Shown: positions 17,380-27,016, numbered from the stretch's first letter. The stretch: 64,000 nt of DNA from Cyclobacteriaceae bacterium (GCA_016787565.1 JAEUUG010000003.1:310001-374000); one strand, 5' to 3'. The notes: generated by a model from the letters alone, not told the origin. A program made the numbers and translations.

Positions 17380-18531
17380 ATGAAAACTGATTATCGGTCT
17401 GTTTACGTTGCTTTCGATCCACACCCTTCTTATAAAGGTGCATCCACACACATTCACCACTTTTGTGAAGTATTGGCGAAAGCTCATCCTCCGCTGTTGC
17501 TACTGACGTTGAAATCGGAACAACAACCACATTGGTCGGAAAGTATGCATCAGTATTGTTTTGAGTCAGATGAATTGAATATTCTAAAGCGAGCAGAAAA
17601 TTTCAGGCAATGGGTAACGGAAATTCTGCAGGTACAATATAACCTGATGATTGGACACTTTCGCGATATCTGGGGTGGTATGGCAGTACTCAGGTTCCCT
17701 CACATCCGCACAATCTTTGAGGTCAACGGCCTCTCTTCAATTGAATTACCCTATCGTTTCCCGTTCATTGCAGCCGACACACTGAAAAAGATTGAACGCA
17801 TGGAGGGGCATTGCCTCCAGCATTCTTCAACGGTGATTACACCTTCAATCACAACACAGCAATGCCTGATTTCGAGGGGATGCCCGGAAGATAAAGTCAT
17901 GGTCATACCTAATGGCGCCATCGTACCGCCACCATTGTTGCGAATGGAAAATCTTCCGGAAAAATATATGGTATATGTTGGCGCACTACAAACCTGGCAG
18001 GGTGTCGACATATTGCTGAAAGCATTGCGTTATCTGCAAGACCTTGATGTGATGTTGGTTATTTGTTCATCGTATTCAGCTCACCAGACCAAACCCTATC
18101 GCAAATTTACCGAAAGTCTTTTGGTAGCAGATTCGGTGGTCTGGATGTATCAGTTGGGTAAAGATGATCTTGCCCGTGTGCTACAGCATGCATTGTTTTC
18201 CGTTGCTCCATTAACGGAATGTAGCCGGAATGTTGAACAGGGCTGCTCTCCCCTTAAAATTTTGGAGAGCATGGCTTGCGGTACACCCGTCATTGCTTCC
18301 CGGCTTCCGGCTGTTGAGGAAATCATCGGGCATGAGCAGGACGGCATCTTGTGCCGGGCGGGGCGTCCAGCAGAATTGGCGCGAACCATCCGTGTGGCCA
18401 TCGATTACCCTGAACACACGGCAGGGCTGGGTGCACAGGCACAACAAAAAATACAGGAGCACTTTACCTGGGAAAAAGCACAGCAACGTTTGCAACAGGT
18501 TTACGATAGCATTTTTACTTTTTCTTTTTAA
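17380..18531 (+). CDS. GT4-type glycosyltransferase
   Basis: A 383-residue GT-B fold glycosyltransferase. The C-terminal donor-binding half shows the classic GT4 pattern with an E-x7-E-like element (EQGCSPLKILESMACGTPVIAS) and a VYVGALQTWQGVDILLKAL segment. There is no membrane segment, so it works on the cytoplasmic face. It is the first gene of a close run of + strand genes (gaps 0-30 bases) that includes a second GT4 enzyme and a MurG-like protein, pointing to synthesis of a glycan or glycolipid. A TACGTTTG box at 17355-17362 could be its -7 element, without a clear -33. Confidence 0.85.
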   Translation: MKTDYRSVYVAFDPHPSYKGASTHIHHFCEVLAKAHPPLLLLTLKSEQQPHWSESMHQYCFESDELNILKRAENFRQWVTEILQVQYNLMIGHFRDIWGGMAVLRFPHIRTIFEVNGLSSIELPYRFPFIAADTLKKIERMEGHCLQHSSTVITPSITTQQCLISRGCPEDKVMVIPNGAIVPPPLLRMENLPEKYMVYVGALQTWQGVDILLKALRYLQDLDVMLVICSSYSAHQTKPYRKFTESLLVADSVVWMYQLGKDDLARVLQHALFSVAPLTECSRNVEQGCSPLKILESMACGTPVIASRLPAVEEIIGHEQDGILCRAGRPAELARTIRVAIDYPEHTAGLGAQAQQKIQEHFTWEKAQQRLQQVYDSIFTFSF

Positions 18532-18542
18532 CTTGTTTACCG

Positions 18543-19568
18543 ATGAGTATTCGCAAGGCAAATACATTTTATCAGGAGCTTACGCCTCAGCAGAAGCATT
18601 TTGTTGATAACAAAACGATCAATACCACACTCAGTGTCCGGCACTGGATTTCTTTTTTGAGTAAAACCAGTGCGTTTGATGAATATGGCGACAAAGCCAG
18701 AACAATCCTTTCAGCACGAATTGCTGTTATTGTGGCTGTGATCATCGGTTTTGTCATAGCCGCGTTCAGTTCAGGAATTTATTATCTGTTCCTCGTACCC
18801 GCTGTGCTGGGCATTTTTCTCTTTCAGGCTATCCAGTCAAGGAAAAATTTTACGAACCGTGACATTAATAATTACCTGAGGCTTTTCTTCATGCCCTTTC
18901 TGGAAACGATCCGGCAAAAAGCAGGTGATGAAGCCAAACTTTCTGCTTCACTGGATTTTCGTGATCCCTTTAAGGTGATTACGCCACAGCCGGAGAAGAT
19001 TACCGTAGCGGGGCGCAAACGCGATGTAAACCTTTATGAACACAAAATTGTAATTGCTGGCGTTACGCTGACTGAGGACTCGTATCTTGAGACGGTTTTG
19101 CTCGATGAGATTCGTAAGATCAGCTACCGTAACGCGAATGGAAAAAGTAAATCGAAAACAAAAACATTGCATCGGCTATTCATTCGCCTCACGGTCAGTA
19201 AAAATGTTTATACCCGTACCGGTGCATCGCTGCCTGAGAACATCGAGTACAGTGAAACACCCGACCAGTTTGTGTTTAAACTTAAAGACAGGGAGAAAGA
19301 ACTTACCTATGGCATTCTCACACCCGGTGTTTTTTTTGGCGCATTAAGTTCAATCTATCAATACATCCAGCCACTGCGCGGAACCTCGATAGAGGGTATG
19401 GCAGCTGCAGTTTCTCCGCCACTAATTCCAACTGTGACTGAGCGAATTGCCGAAGCACTAATATGGGATGACATCCTGTTTAATCGCTACGATTACGATG
19501 GTGTCTCCAGGCGAGGAAGTGGCATTGGAGCCAGTGATGGAGAATCCCGAAATATTTTTGACAGCTAA
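18543..19568 (+). CDS. Unrecognised membrane protein in glycosyltransferase cluster
   Basis: A 341-residue protein I do not recognise. Two adjacent membrane helices at about residues 57-95 are followed by a soluble, mixed alpha/beta region of about 240 residues with a basic GKSKSKTKTLHR patch. No catalytic motif is visible. It is placed between two GT4 genes; its stop codon abuts the ATG of the second, so co-translation is likely. It may anchor or regulate the glycosyltransferases, but this is inference. Confidence 0.7.
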   Translation: MSIRKANTFYQELTPQQKHFVDNKTINTTLSVRHWISFLSKTSAFDEYGDKARTILSARIAVIVAVIIGFVIAAFSSGIYYLFLVPAVLGIFLFQAIQSRKNFTNRDINNYLRLFFMPFLETIRQKAGDEAKLSASLDFRDPFKVITPQPEKITVAGRKRDVNLYEHKIVIAGVTLTEDSYLETVLLDEIRKISYRNANGKSKSKTKTLHRLFIRLTVSKNVYTRTGASLPENIEYSETPDQFVFKLKDREKELTYGILTPGVFFGALSSIYQYIQPLRGTSIEGMAAAVSPPLIPTVTERIAEALIWDDILFNRYDYDGVSRRGSGIGASDGESRNIFDS

Positions 19569-20705
19569 ATGAGCATATTGTGGCTCACCGAAAATTATCC
19601 GCCTCAGCGCGGAGGCATGGCACAGTCGTGCGACAGAATTGTTGATCACTTACGCAAACGCGGGTACACTATTAACGTTTTGCATTTTACACACCGCGAT
19701 GCAAACACACAATTCACGCAACAACAACATGGCTGGCATGCTGCCTTTCCATTTAATGAGAGTGAGGCACACACCCTTAACCTGGCATGGGAGTTTATCC
19801 GGCAAAAGCCTATTTCGGCTGTGGTATGCTTTGGTGGATATTTGCCTGTATTGGCAGCACCCGTATTCTCGAAGTGGCTGGGCGTGCCACTATTAACCAT
19901 GATTCGTGGCAATGATTTTGACGCTGCAATTTTCACACCGCGCAAGCGTGATGTGCTGCGCGATGCACTGGAGGCCTCACGCATGGTGAGTGTTGTAGCT
20001 GTGGATAAAGCAGAGAAAATCAGAAGACTCTTTCCGCAGGTGAATGTATGCTACGTTCCGAATGGTATAGACTGTGAACAGTGGAATCCATCACCGAGTG
20101 AAATAAGTTTTGCGAAGAGCTGGAGAACAGAAAATCTTGGTCATCGATTATGTGTTGGATTATTCGGGCAGTTAAAAGCAAAAAAAGGGATTAAGTTTTT
20201 ATTCGATGCGTTACGTGAATCATCGTTGCTGGAACAACTTCATTTTCTGCTCATTGGAGAGCTATCAGAGGAAGTTACAGCCACGCTTGCCGCTCCTGAA
20301 TTTTCCACATCTACTTTTTCCTTTCTGGACCGGTTTGAATTACTCCGATATTATCTGTGTTGTGATGCCGTGGCTATTCCATCATTTTACGATGGGATGC
20401 CCAATGTTTTACTGGAGGCAGGAGCGTTATCTATTCCGGTTATCGCTTCGGATGTTGACGGCATGAAAGATGTACTGCGGAACAATGAGAATGGAATTGT
20501 ATTTACTCTAGGAGATGCTTCATCGTGTCGTAAAGCATTTTTTGACTTTGTGAATGCATCATCTGATCAACGACAACAACTGGGCATCGCATTACAATGC
20601 ACCATTCAGGAAAATTATCATGTTCAACTTGAAACAAAACGATATGAAGCATTACTTCAAAATTTGCTGGATAGCGATCATACTGCTGTCCGCCTGCACG
20701 CTTAA
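19569..20705 (+). CDS. GT4-type glycosyltransferase
   Basis: A 378-residue GT-B glycosyltransferase with NYPPQRGGMAQ at the N-terminus (acceptor-side glycine loop), IRGNDFD, and the C-terminal donor motif PSFYDGMPNVLLEAGALSIPV, matching the E-x7-E-type element of GT4. Different from the first GT4 of the cluster, so the two probably add different sugars. Its last 62 bases overlap the start of the following lipoprotein gene in another frame. Confidence 0.86.
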   Translation: MSILWLTENYPPQRGGMAQSCDRIVDHLRKRGYTINVLHFTHRDANTQFTQQQHGWHAAFPFNESEAHTLNLAWEFIRQKPISAVVCFGGYLPVLAAPVFSKWLGVPLLTMIRGNDFDAAIFTPRKRDVLRDALEASRMVSVVAVDKAEKIRRLFPQVNVCYVPNGIDCEQWNPSPSEISFAKSWRTENLGHRLCVGLFGQLKAKKGIKFLFDALRESSLLEQLHFLLIGELSEEVTATLAAPEFSTSTFSFLDRFELLRYYLCCDAVAIPSFYDGMPNVLLEAGALSIPVIASDVDGMKDVLRNNENGIVFTLGDASSCRKAFFDFVNASSDQRQQLGIALQCTIQENYHVQLETKRYEALLQNLLDSDHTAVRLHA

Positions 20706-21234
20706 TACATCCACTACAAATTCGAATTCGGGCAGCCTTACCATTCGATCTGCAGCCGGTGAGGAACTGGCTGTGATTCAGATGGGTGATGGTGAGATTT
20801 CGGTACGCGATCAGGAAGGTCAACTCACCGGCATTGCCAAGCGTTCGGATAAACGCAAATACTACAACGGATCTAATACGATGGTGTATGCGGTTAAACT
20901 GGATGATGATGGCTTCAAGCTGCGCGATGGAAATGAGCAGATGATTTGGAAGATTAAATTGTATCCGGATAAATTAAAAATTGCCAACAATGAAGAAATG
21001 ACGGGCGCGTATGAAGTAAAACTGAAAGAAGATGGTAAGCTAAAGCTAGAACGAAACGATTCCGAGGTGAAAGCCATTCATCTTAGTGCAGCAGCAGATT
21101 GGAGTGAAATTGATCAGCAATATTCCATACAGGGATTTGGTCGTTCGCTGGCACCCGGAATTTTATTAATACCTGAGATACAAGAACGTGAAAAGTTCAT
21201 CATCATGGCGGAGATAGTCCAACGCGGAAGATGA
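20644..21234 (+). CDS. Unrecognised lipoprotein in glycosyltransferase cluster
   Basis: I place the start at ATG 20644 (196 aa) because it gives a clean lipoprotein signal, MKHYFKICWIAIILLSAC; a longer reading from 20554 would bury this. The mature part is a series of short beta strands (AAGEELAVIQMGDGEISVRDQ, MVYAVKLDDDGFKLRDGNEQ, AYEVKLKEDGKLKLE) that look like repeated ~35-residue units. It is translated from inside the preceding GT4 gene and its stop overlaps the ATG of the next gene (ATGA type), so it belongs to the same unit. Function unknown. Confidence 0.7.
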   Translation: MKHYFKICWIAIILLSACTLNTSTTNSNSGSLTIRSAAGEELAVIQMGDGEISVRDQEGQLTGIAKRSDKRKYYNGSNTMVYAVKLDDDGFKLRDGNEQMIWKIKLYPDKLKIANNEEMTGAYEVKLKEDGKLKLERNDSEVKAIHLSAAADWSEIDQQYSIQGFGRSLAPGILLIPEIQEREKFIIMAEIVQRGR

Positions 21235-22046
21235 AACTTTTTTATGTGATGGGGGGCGGCTGGGGCCACCTGTACCGGGTACACACGTTTATTCGTCAGT
21301 TTGCAATTTCGGATTTTAAAATTCTTTCCAACAACCCACTGGCACAACAATTATTTTCGACCGATGAGGTAATTAATGTTCCTGGTGGTACACGTGAGGA
21401 AGTGATCAGCCATATTCACCACTTCTTGAACACAATAACATTTGATGAGCTCTATGTTGATACCTTCCCAGCCGGTTTGTTTGGTGAATTGCGAGCAACC
21501 CATAGAAAGTCATACTACCTTGCACGCAGACTAAAGTGGAAAGCGTATCAGTCCAATGTGAGAGAATTGCCAATTCGATTTGACACCACCTTTTGCGTTG
21601 AAGAACTCGAACCCGCGCATCATGAATATGTTAAATTTGCTTCTGTTCATGTAGCTTCTATTGCACTGGAATATCCGCCTCCTCATCCTGAGCGTATACC
21701 CACATCACGTATCCCTGTTCATAAACCACTCTGGCTTGTTGTTCATTCTTTTGACAAGGAAGAAGTGGAGACGTTATTGTACTATGCACAAACGGCTGCC
21801 CGAATGGAAAAGCAGCATCCATCGTTTGTTGTTCTTTCTGATCAAACTGTTGATGATCCGGAGATCGTACACTATGCCTGGCTTCCGGCTTGCGACTGGT
21901 TTCCCATAGCCGATCGGATTTTTACAGGTGGTGGGTTTAATGTTTTGCAACAGGTTAAAGACTTTACTCAAAAAGTTACGGCCATTCCATTCCCTCGCCA
22001 GTACGATGATCAGGCATGGCGAATCCGACAACTCCGTTTGGTTTAA
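21231..22046 (+). CDS. MurG-like GT-B glycosyltransferase-fold protein
   Basis: A 271-residue protein with the N-terminal MGGGWGHLYR loop typical of UDP-GlcNAc-type GT-B enzymes and a C-terminal FTGGGFNVLQQV...IPFPRQYDDQ motif resembling the donor site of MurG and related proteins. It is shorter than MurG (about 355 aa), so the two domains are compact. The start overlaps the preceding stop by four bases. Likely a third glycosyltransferase of this cluster; nucleotide sugar unknown. Confidence 0.72.
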   Translation: MKLFYVMGGGWGHLYRVHTFIRQFAISDFKILSNNPLAQQLFSTDEVINVPGGTREEVISHIHHFLNTITFDELYVDTFPAGLFGELRATHRKSYYLARRLKWKAYQSNVRELPIRFDTTFCVEELEPAHHEYVKFASVHVASIALEYPPPHPERIPTSRIPVHKPLWLVVHSFDKEEVETLLYYAQTAARMEKQHPSFVVLSDQTVDDPEIVHYAWLPACDWFPIADRIFTGGGFNVLQQVKDFTQKVTAIPFPRQYDDQAWRIRQLRLV

Positions 22047-22165
22047 AGTTTCTTATCAGTAAACCAGAAATTAAGACATGCCGCGTGAACATTTTTATTG
22101 GTGGATTGTAATATCCACACAACAGTTCGTACTAACTGTTCAAGAAAATTCTGAAAGTGTTTACC

Positions 22166-23332
22166 ATGACAAAAAAGGGTTCCTTTTCAAAAAAAATTGG
22201 CGTATTCGTCCTGATGTTCTTTGGCGGACTAGTTGGTTTTTTTGCCGCGCAATTCGGCATGCGGGCGGCAGCACACCTGCCCGTAACGGTGGTTGTCGCA
22301 CTTGCGATCTTGTTTATCCCTGCATTTTTTCTGGTGATTGCATTTCATGAAGGCGGGCATGCGCTGGCGGGCAGCTATGTAAATTTTGACTTTCGGATGT
22401 ACGTAGTCGGACCGTTGATGTGGGATAAAGAGGAAGCTGGCTGGAAATTCAAATGGAACCGAAATGTGAACACTTCCGGAGGAATGGTTATTTGCATGCC
22501 GGTTGGGCAAGATGACTTGCCAAGGCGGTTTTCCATTTATGCAGCAGGCGGACCGCTGGCCAGTTTTCTCGGGGCAGTACTTTTTTACTTTCTGTATCTG
22601 TTTTTTAATCTGTTGAATTCAGAAGGGTACATGATCCTTCTTGTTGCCGAAAACTTTTTCTTTATCATGGCGTGTCTCTCGCTTGTGATATTTTTAGTTA
22701 CGGCCATTCCAGTTCATACCGGTGGATTTTCATCCGATGGTGCCCGCGTATGGCGGCTCTTGCGGAAAGGCGATACCGCACGTTTTGATTTGTTAATGTT
22801 AAAGATCATTACGCTTAGCACCGGAGGCTTGCGACCCTCCGAACAAAACGTGGATGAGTTAAATGAAGCCCGCAACCTTGCCGAAAAGCTACAGGCGACT
22901 TTTGGAGTTTATTTGCATGGCATTTTCCATCAAGTCGCTTTTGATCGGGGAGACTATGATGCGGCTGAGAATCATTTGAAAGACTACATTCGTGATGCCG
23001 ATGAAATTCCTCAGGGCATCCGTAGCAATGTCTGGCTTGATGCGGCATTCTTCTATGCGTATGCAAGGAAGGATTTACAATCATCACTGGCTCATTGGAA
23101 AAATTTTAAACCTTCTGCGATCATTCCGAAAGCTCAGGTTTTCGCAACGGAGGCAGCCATAGGACTGTTGAAGGAGGAGTATGAAAGTGTAAAGCAAAAG
23201 ATAGAGTATGCGTTGCGTGAGTTGCCCAACATGATGGATCGGGGTGTTGCCATTGCCTTACGGGAAAAACTAATGACGTTGAAGAATCAATTTGAAAATA
23301 TTTCAGTCCATGCGTCAAACGGTGATAGATAA
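22166..23332 (+). CDS. M50-like membrane metalloprotease
   Basis: A 388-residue protein starting at ATG 22166 (a GTG at 22157 is possible). Helices at the N-terminus lead into FHEGGHAL, the HExxH zinc site of site-2 proteases in the HEGGH form, followed by YAAGGPLASFLGA and a TAIPVHTGGFSSDGARVWRLL segment that resembles the second M50 motif (N/DxxPxxxxDG) in altered form. The C-terminal 150 residues are soluble and helical, TPR-like in appearance. Site-2 proteases cleave membrane-spanning substrates such as anti-sigma factors; substrate unknown here. Confidence 0.78.
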   Translation: MTKKGSFSKKIGVFVLMFFGGLVGFFAAQFGMRAAAHLPVTVVVALAILFIPAFFLVIAFHEGGHALAGSYVNFDFRMYVVGPLMWDKEEAGWKFKWNRNVNTSGGMVICMPVGQDDLPRRFSIYAAGGPLASFLGAVLFYFLYLFFNLLNSEGYMILLVAENFFFIMACLSLVIFLVTAIPVHTGGFSSDGARVWRLLRKGDTARFDLLMLKIITLSTGGLRPSEQNVDELNEARNLAEKLQATFGVYLHGIFHQVAFDRGDYDAAENHLKDYIRDADEIPQGIRSNVWLDAAFFYAYARKDLQSSLAHWKNFKPSAIIPKAQVFATEAAIGLLKEEYESVKQKIEYALRELPNMMDRGVAIALREKLMTLKNQFENISVHASNGDR

Positions 23333-23336
23333 ATCT

Positions 23337-23786
23337 TCATTCTCCAAAATACCCAACACTCTTGGCCATCAGGCCTGCCAGCAGAGGAATGATCACCAGA
23401 AGGAGCAACTCCATCCGCAACATCCAGAAAATGATGTTAGGCATCGTGATGATTTCATCTCGTTTTCCTTTCCGATTCTTAATAAAGAAAACCGTAGGGT
23501 AGATGGATAACAGTCCAATGAAGATGAAGATCGTAAGTTTGAGATGGAAGACCCAGTTCTTGCTGTAGAAATCTGTCGGTTTACCTATGCCTCCAAGCCA
23601 TAAGGTTAAACCTGCACCCAGCAGCAGAAGTGCCGCAATGCCGTAAACAGCATCTAGTTTAGCGAGCCTCCCGATTTCTTCACGCGTCATTTTGTTTTTC
23701 AGTAGTATGTGTTCGGATGCCAGCGTACCAACAATGGTAAAGATGCTGATGAAGTGCACATAACGCAGGATAATTTCTGTTGTCAT
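23337..23786 (-). CDS. DUF2214-type small membrane protein
   Basis: A 149-residue protein with four membrane helices (RYVHFISIFTIVGTLASEH, LDAVYGIAALLLLGAGLTLW, HLKLTIFIFIGLLSIYP, LRMELLLLVIIPLLAGLMA). The RYVHFISI start and conserved DAVYG fit the DUF2214 family. Role unknown. Convergent with the M50 gene (4-base gap). Confidence 0.75.
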   Translation of the reverse strand: MTTEIILRYVHFISIFTIVGTLASEHILLKNKMTREEIGRLAKLDAVYGIAALLLLGAGLTLWLGGIGKPTDFYSKNWVFHLKLTIFIFIGLLSIYPTVFFIKNRKGKRDEIITMPNIIFWMLRMELLLLVIIPLLAGLMAKSVGYFGE

Positions 23787-23908
23787 GGAAAGTTTGTTGA
23801 GCGTATAAACTTCGGTATAGATTGTATTTTTTGCAAATGAGGAGCATTACGAATACATTGCTGTAAGCTGATGAGTTATATTTTATTACGTTTGTTTAAC
23901 ATGCCCGA

Positions 23909-24877
23909 ATGAGTAACATGAGACGCAGATACAGGATTATTTTTTTATTCTTTGGGAGCATGGCAACTGTAATCTTGGTGTTGCTGGCAATATTTTATCA
24001 GCCCGATATTCCGGTTGATGCGCTGAAAACAAGGTATGCACTTAGCCCATCACAATTCACATTGGTGCATGGCATGTCAACACATTTTCGGGATGAAGGT
24101 TCACAAACAGATTCAATACCATTGGTGCTCCTGCATGGAACCTCTTCATCCCTGCTTACCTGGGATGCCTGCGCAAAGGCATGGAAGAATAAGCACCGCA
24201 TTGTTCGAATGGATTTACCCGGATTTGGGTTGACAGGTCCGCATCCGAATAATGATTACAGTATTGATGCATATGTTGATTTTCTTGAAAAATTTCTTCG
24301 TGATCGTAATATTTCTCAGTGTTATCTGGCAGGAAACTCGTTGGGTGGGCTAATCGCGTACACCTATGCTGCACGATTTCCATTTCAGGTTAAGAAACTT
24401 ATTCTGATCGATGCTGCGGGATACCCCATTGAGCATGCAAAGGGATCGCTAGCGTTCAAACTTGGAAAGATTCCGGTTATTAAAAACCTGCTTACCGTCA
24501 TTACGCCATCATCAATTGTGCGAAAAAGTCTGGAGGATGCCTATGGTAATACCTCGCTCGTAACCGATGCCCTGGTTGAACAATACCGTGACATGGCTTG
24601 TCGGGAAGGTAACCGAGAGGCATTGCTGCAACGCTTGCAAACTGACCAAAAGGGAGATACAACGATAGTCAGCCAATTGAATCAGCCCACACTCATCCTT
24701 TGGGGAGAGCAGGATCAGTTGATACCAGTGGCCAATGCCTACAAATTTCAGCGCGATGTGCCGCAGGATACACTTGTTGTATTTTCTGGAGTAGGCCACG
24801 TGCCAATGGAAGAGCGACCGGAACAGGTTGCTCCGGTCGTGCTTCATTTTCTGAATCATTTCTCCTGGACGGAGTGA
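23909..24877 (+). CDS. Membrane-anchored alpha/beta hydrolase
   Basis: A 322-residue alpha/beta hydrolase with one N-terminal membrane helix (IIFLFFGSMATVILVLLAIF). Catalytic features: oxyanion HGTSSS, nucleophile elbow GNSLGG (Ser about 145), acid in LWGEQDQLIP and His in GVGHVPMEERPE. Substrate not predictable. It stands alone with the active domain outside the cytoplasm. Confidence 0.85.
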   Translation: MSNMRRRYRIIFLFFGSMATVILVLLAIFYQPDIPVDALKTRYALSPSQFTLVHGMSTHFRDEGSQTDSIPLVLLHGTSSSLLTWDACAKAWKNKHRIVRMDLPGFGLTGPHPNNDYSIDAYVDFLEKFLRDRNISQCYLAGNSLGGLIAYTYAARFPFQVKKLILIDAAGYPIEHAKGSLAFKLGKIPVIKNLLTVITPSSIVRKSLEDAYGNTSLVTDALVEQYRDMACREGNREALLQRLQTDQKGDTTIVSQLNQPTLILWGEQDQLIPVANAYKFQRDVPQDTLVVFSGVGHVPMEERPEQVAPVVLHFLNHFSWTE

Positions 24878-24880
24878 GGT

Positions 24881-25510
24881 TTAATTCACGGAAATATCAA
24901 AGGTGATGTCCAGATCAGTTTCTCCTGCAGAAGACGATGAAGTAGCCGACTTCAAATCTGGTTGATGTTTAAGCATAACCCTGAATGTACCAGAGGCTGC
25001 CGATGTTGCTGTGGTCCAGTCTGTGCTGAGACCTAGCGGCAGACCATTGGTATCTTCATCATTATAGTTCACGGCATCACTTCGGTTATCGATGTTTCCG
25101 TTGCCGGCAGGATCAGCGAAAACATTATTTGTCCAGGCAAAGAAAAACATGTGTTCATCTTTCTCCTCTTCAATTTCTTCGGTGATGTTATATTCCGGAT
25201 CGGTAGGCAGTGCCAGGCCATTGATAAGTTCGATGGAGAGCGTATAACTTTTGTTGATCACGAGGTTAATAGGACCATCTACTGTAATGTTCTGAACCCC
25301 TTCTCCATCGGGATCATTGGCTGTTACCACAACCACATCACCGCCACCAGTAGGTGTGAAGGTAAGTGTTACCTTGGTAATCAGCTCAGGGGTATCTTCT
25401 TTCACAGGATCTTCATCGCAGGATGTTAAGAGTGATATCGTGATAAGCAGAATGTAAATGGAGATTACTTTATTTATCGTTTGACTAGAGAAGAGTATCA
25501 GGTTTTTCAT
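24881..25510 (-). CDS. Bacteroidota lipoprotein ('type 1 periplasmic fold' label family)
   Basis: The start is placed at ATG 25510 (209 aa) because it gives a lipoprotein signal ending LLTSCDEDP; upstream in-frame codons are not needed. The mature protein has a beta-rich pattern (ELITKVTLTFTPTGGGDVV, ANDPDGEG, YTLSIELING) and an acidic EEIEEEKDEHMFFF segment. Members of this family usually accompany a TonB-dependent receptor and a small His-rich exported protein. Here only the small protein (25653-26057) is present upstream; no receptor follows. Confidence 0.7.
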   Translation of the reverse strand: MKNLILFSSQTINKVISIYILLITISLLTSCDEDPVKEDTPELITKVTLTFTPTGGGDVVVVTANDPDGEGVQNITVDGPINLVINKSYTLSIELINGLALPTDPEYNITEEIEEEKDEHMFFFAWTNNVFADPAGNGNIDNRSDAVNYNDEDTNGLPLGLSTDWTTATSAASGTFRVMLKHQPDLKSATSSSSAGETDLDITFDISVN

Positions 25511-25652
25511 GGATAATTCATTTAATAGTGATAGAGTAATCGATATCCCACATTTTTTCTTCAGCAAAACCAAATTCGTGGTAGCTGACAAGGAGGGGTA
25601 GTACATTTTTGTTACCGCATTCATTTAATAGGATGCAGGTAAATCGTAATAC

Positions 25653-26057
25653 TCAAATTTTGGGAGGTGCCCGTGAAGACCGGGGATTGGAATAAAGAGA
25701 AATAACAATTATTGAGTTGCTCTTTTCAGAATTTAAGTTCGCGCGAAAATCATCTCTGGTAAGGGAAAGATTAAGGTAGGGATCAATGTTGAAAGTAATC
25801 GCGCACCATGGACAGGAAAGTGCACTAGTGATGTGCGCAGCATGATGGCATCCGCTCTGTTGGTTGTGGTAAATAGCCTGATGACACGGGTCTTCCTCTG
25901 TCAGCGGAGTATGCAGTTCAGCTTCATCATGCGCATGAAGGGATGTATGAACGTATGCGAAAGGTGTTTTGCCGAGCACGAATACGCCTAACAAAATCAT
26001 AATCAGCCCTGCTTGCCTGCTATTTCGCTTATACATATGCTGTACGTGCTGAATCAT
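25653..26057 (-). CDS. Small His/Cys-rich exported protein
   Basis: A 134-residue protein with an N-terminal hydrophobic helix (AGLIMILLGVFVLGKTPFAYV) and a His/Cys-rich middle (VHTSLHAHDEAELH, CHQAIYHNQQSGCHHAAH, CPWC), ending SSRAPPKI. The arrangement resembles Bacteroidota metal-related small proteins that precede TonB-receptor genes. Metal binding is inference from composition. Likely the first gene of a two-gene minus-strand unit with the lipoprotein at 24881-25510. Confidence 0.6.
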   Translation of the reverse strand: MIQHVQHMYKRNSRQAGLIMILLGVFVLGKTPFAYVHTSLHAHDEAELHTPLTEEDPCHQAIYHNQQSGCHHAAHITSALSCPWCAITFNIDPYLNLSLTRDDFRANLNSEKSNSIIVISLYSNPRSSRAPPKI

Positions 26058-26110
26058 GTGCGTGTAAAGGTAGCACAGTGAAATCCAATATGCAACAATA
26101 TTGCATTTAG

Positions 26111-26929
26111 TTACAATCTTCTTTCAAATGCCCATTTCAAAAAATGCGGCATGGCCTCAGCCCACGTTTTTAAGTTGTGCTCACCGTGTTTCATTTCATA
26201 ATACTGAATGTCGTGAAATGGTCGATAGCCTTTCCTGGTGAGTTCAACAATGAGGTCGAGTATGTCATCGATCGAATCGATCACTCCGTTTTTATTCCGA
26301 TCGCTGTGCTCATCATGTAGCCCTGCCTGAAACCAGAACTTCATTCCCGGTGTGAACCTTCCTCTGCGGATTTGCTGGTGCATGATGCGATCACGGTATT
26401 CGGAATAAAACCTGCTTTTGGCATCGCGCTTGCGCCACCAAAAGGCACCACTAAAGGCTCCGATTTTTCCGAAGTAATCGGCATGATGCCAGGCAATGTC
26501 TAAAGCCGATAAGGCACCCAGTGAAAATCCGGCAATAGCATGATCCCGCGTATGCGTTGAAATAGGATACCGATATTCCAGGTACGGGATTAATTCAGTG
26601 ACAACAAAACGGGAATAGTTTTTAGCGAGCGATCCGCGACCTTTATAATCGGCCCGACTGGCAACACCATATTCCTGCAACCGGTCTCCGGCATGAATAC
26701 CAACAACGATAACATCTTCGATCTCTTTGGCATGGGTAAGCCTTTCCAGTGTTTGCTTGAGGTGAATGGCCTCGCCATCCTGCCCGTCATTCAAAATCAG
26801 CAGGGGGTAGCGTTTATTACTTTTTTCATACTGAAAGGGAAGAAAAATATCGACTACGGTATCTCGTCCCAGAATTTTGGAATGAATATCTGTCAGTTTT
26901 TCAAGATGGTAGTGATGCGTTTGTGGCAA
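26111..26929 (-). CDS. Esterase of the alpha/beta (EstD/enterochelin-esterase-like) type
   Basis: A 272-residue alpha/beta hydrolase with AGFSLGALSA as nucleophile elbow (Ser about 135), LLILNDGQDGE at the oxyanion region and KHGEHNLKTW carrying the likely catalytic His. No signal peptide. No ATG fits the conserved N-terminus, so translation probably begins at TTG 26929. It is divergent from the next esterase gene (87-base gap) and may belong to the ligase cluster that follows. Confidence 0.8.
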   Translation of the reverse strand: MPQTHHYHLEKLTDIHSKILGRDTVVDIFLPFQYEKSNKRYPLLILNDGQDGEAIHLKQTLERLTHAKEIEDVIVVGIHAGDRLQEYGVASRADYKGRGSLAKNYSRFVVTELIPYLEYRYPISTHTRDHAIAGFSLGALSALDIAWHHADYFGKIGAFSGAFWWRKRDAKSRFYSEYRDRIMHQQIRRGRFTPGMKFWFQAGLHDEHSDRNKNGVIDSIDDILDLIVELTRKGYRPFHDIQYYEMKHGEHNLKTWAEAMPHFLKWAFERRL

Positions 26930-27016
26930 GACGATAAATAATTTTAGCGATCCAGTAATTTATTAAACTCTTTATTCCGATTTTCAAATCAGCGAGCAGA
27001 CAAAAATAGTGATAAT

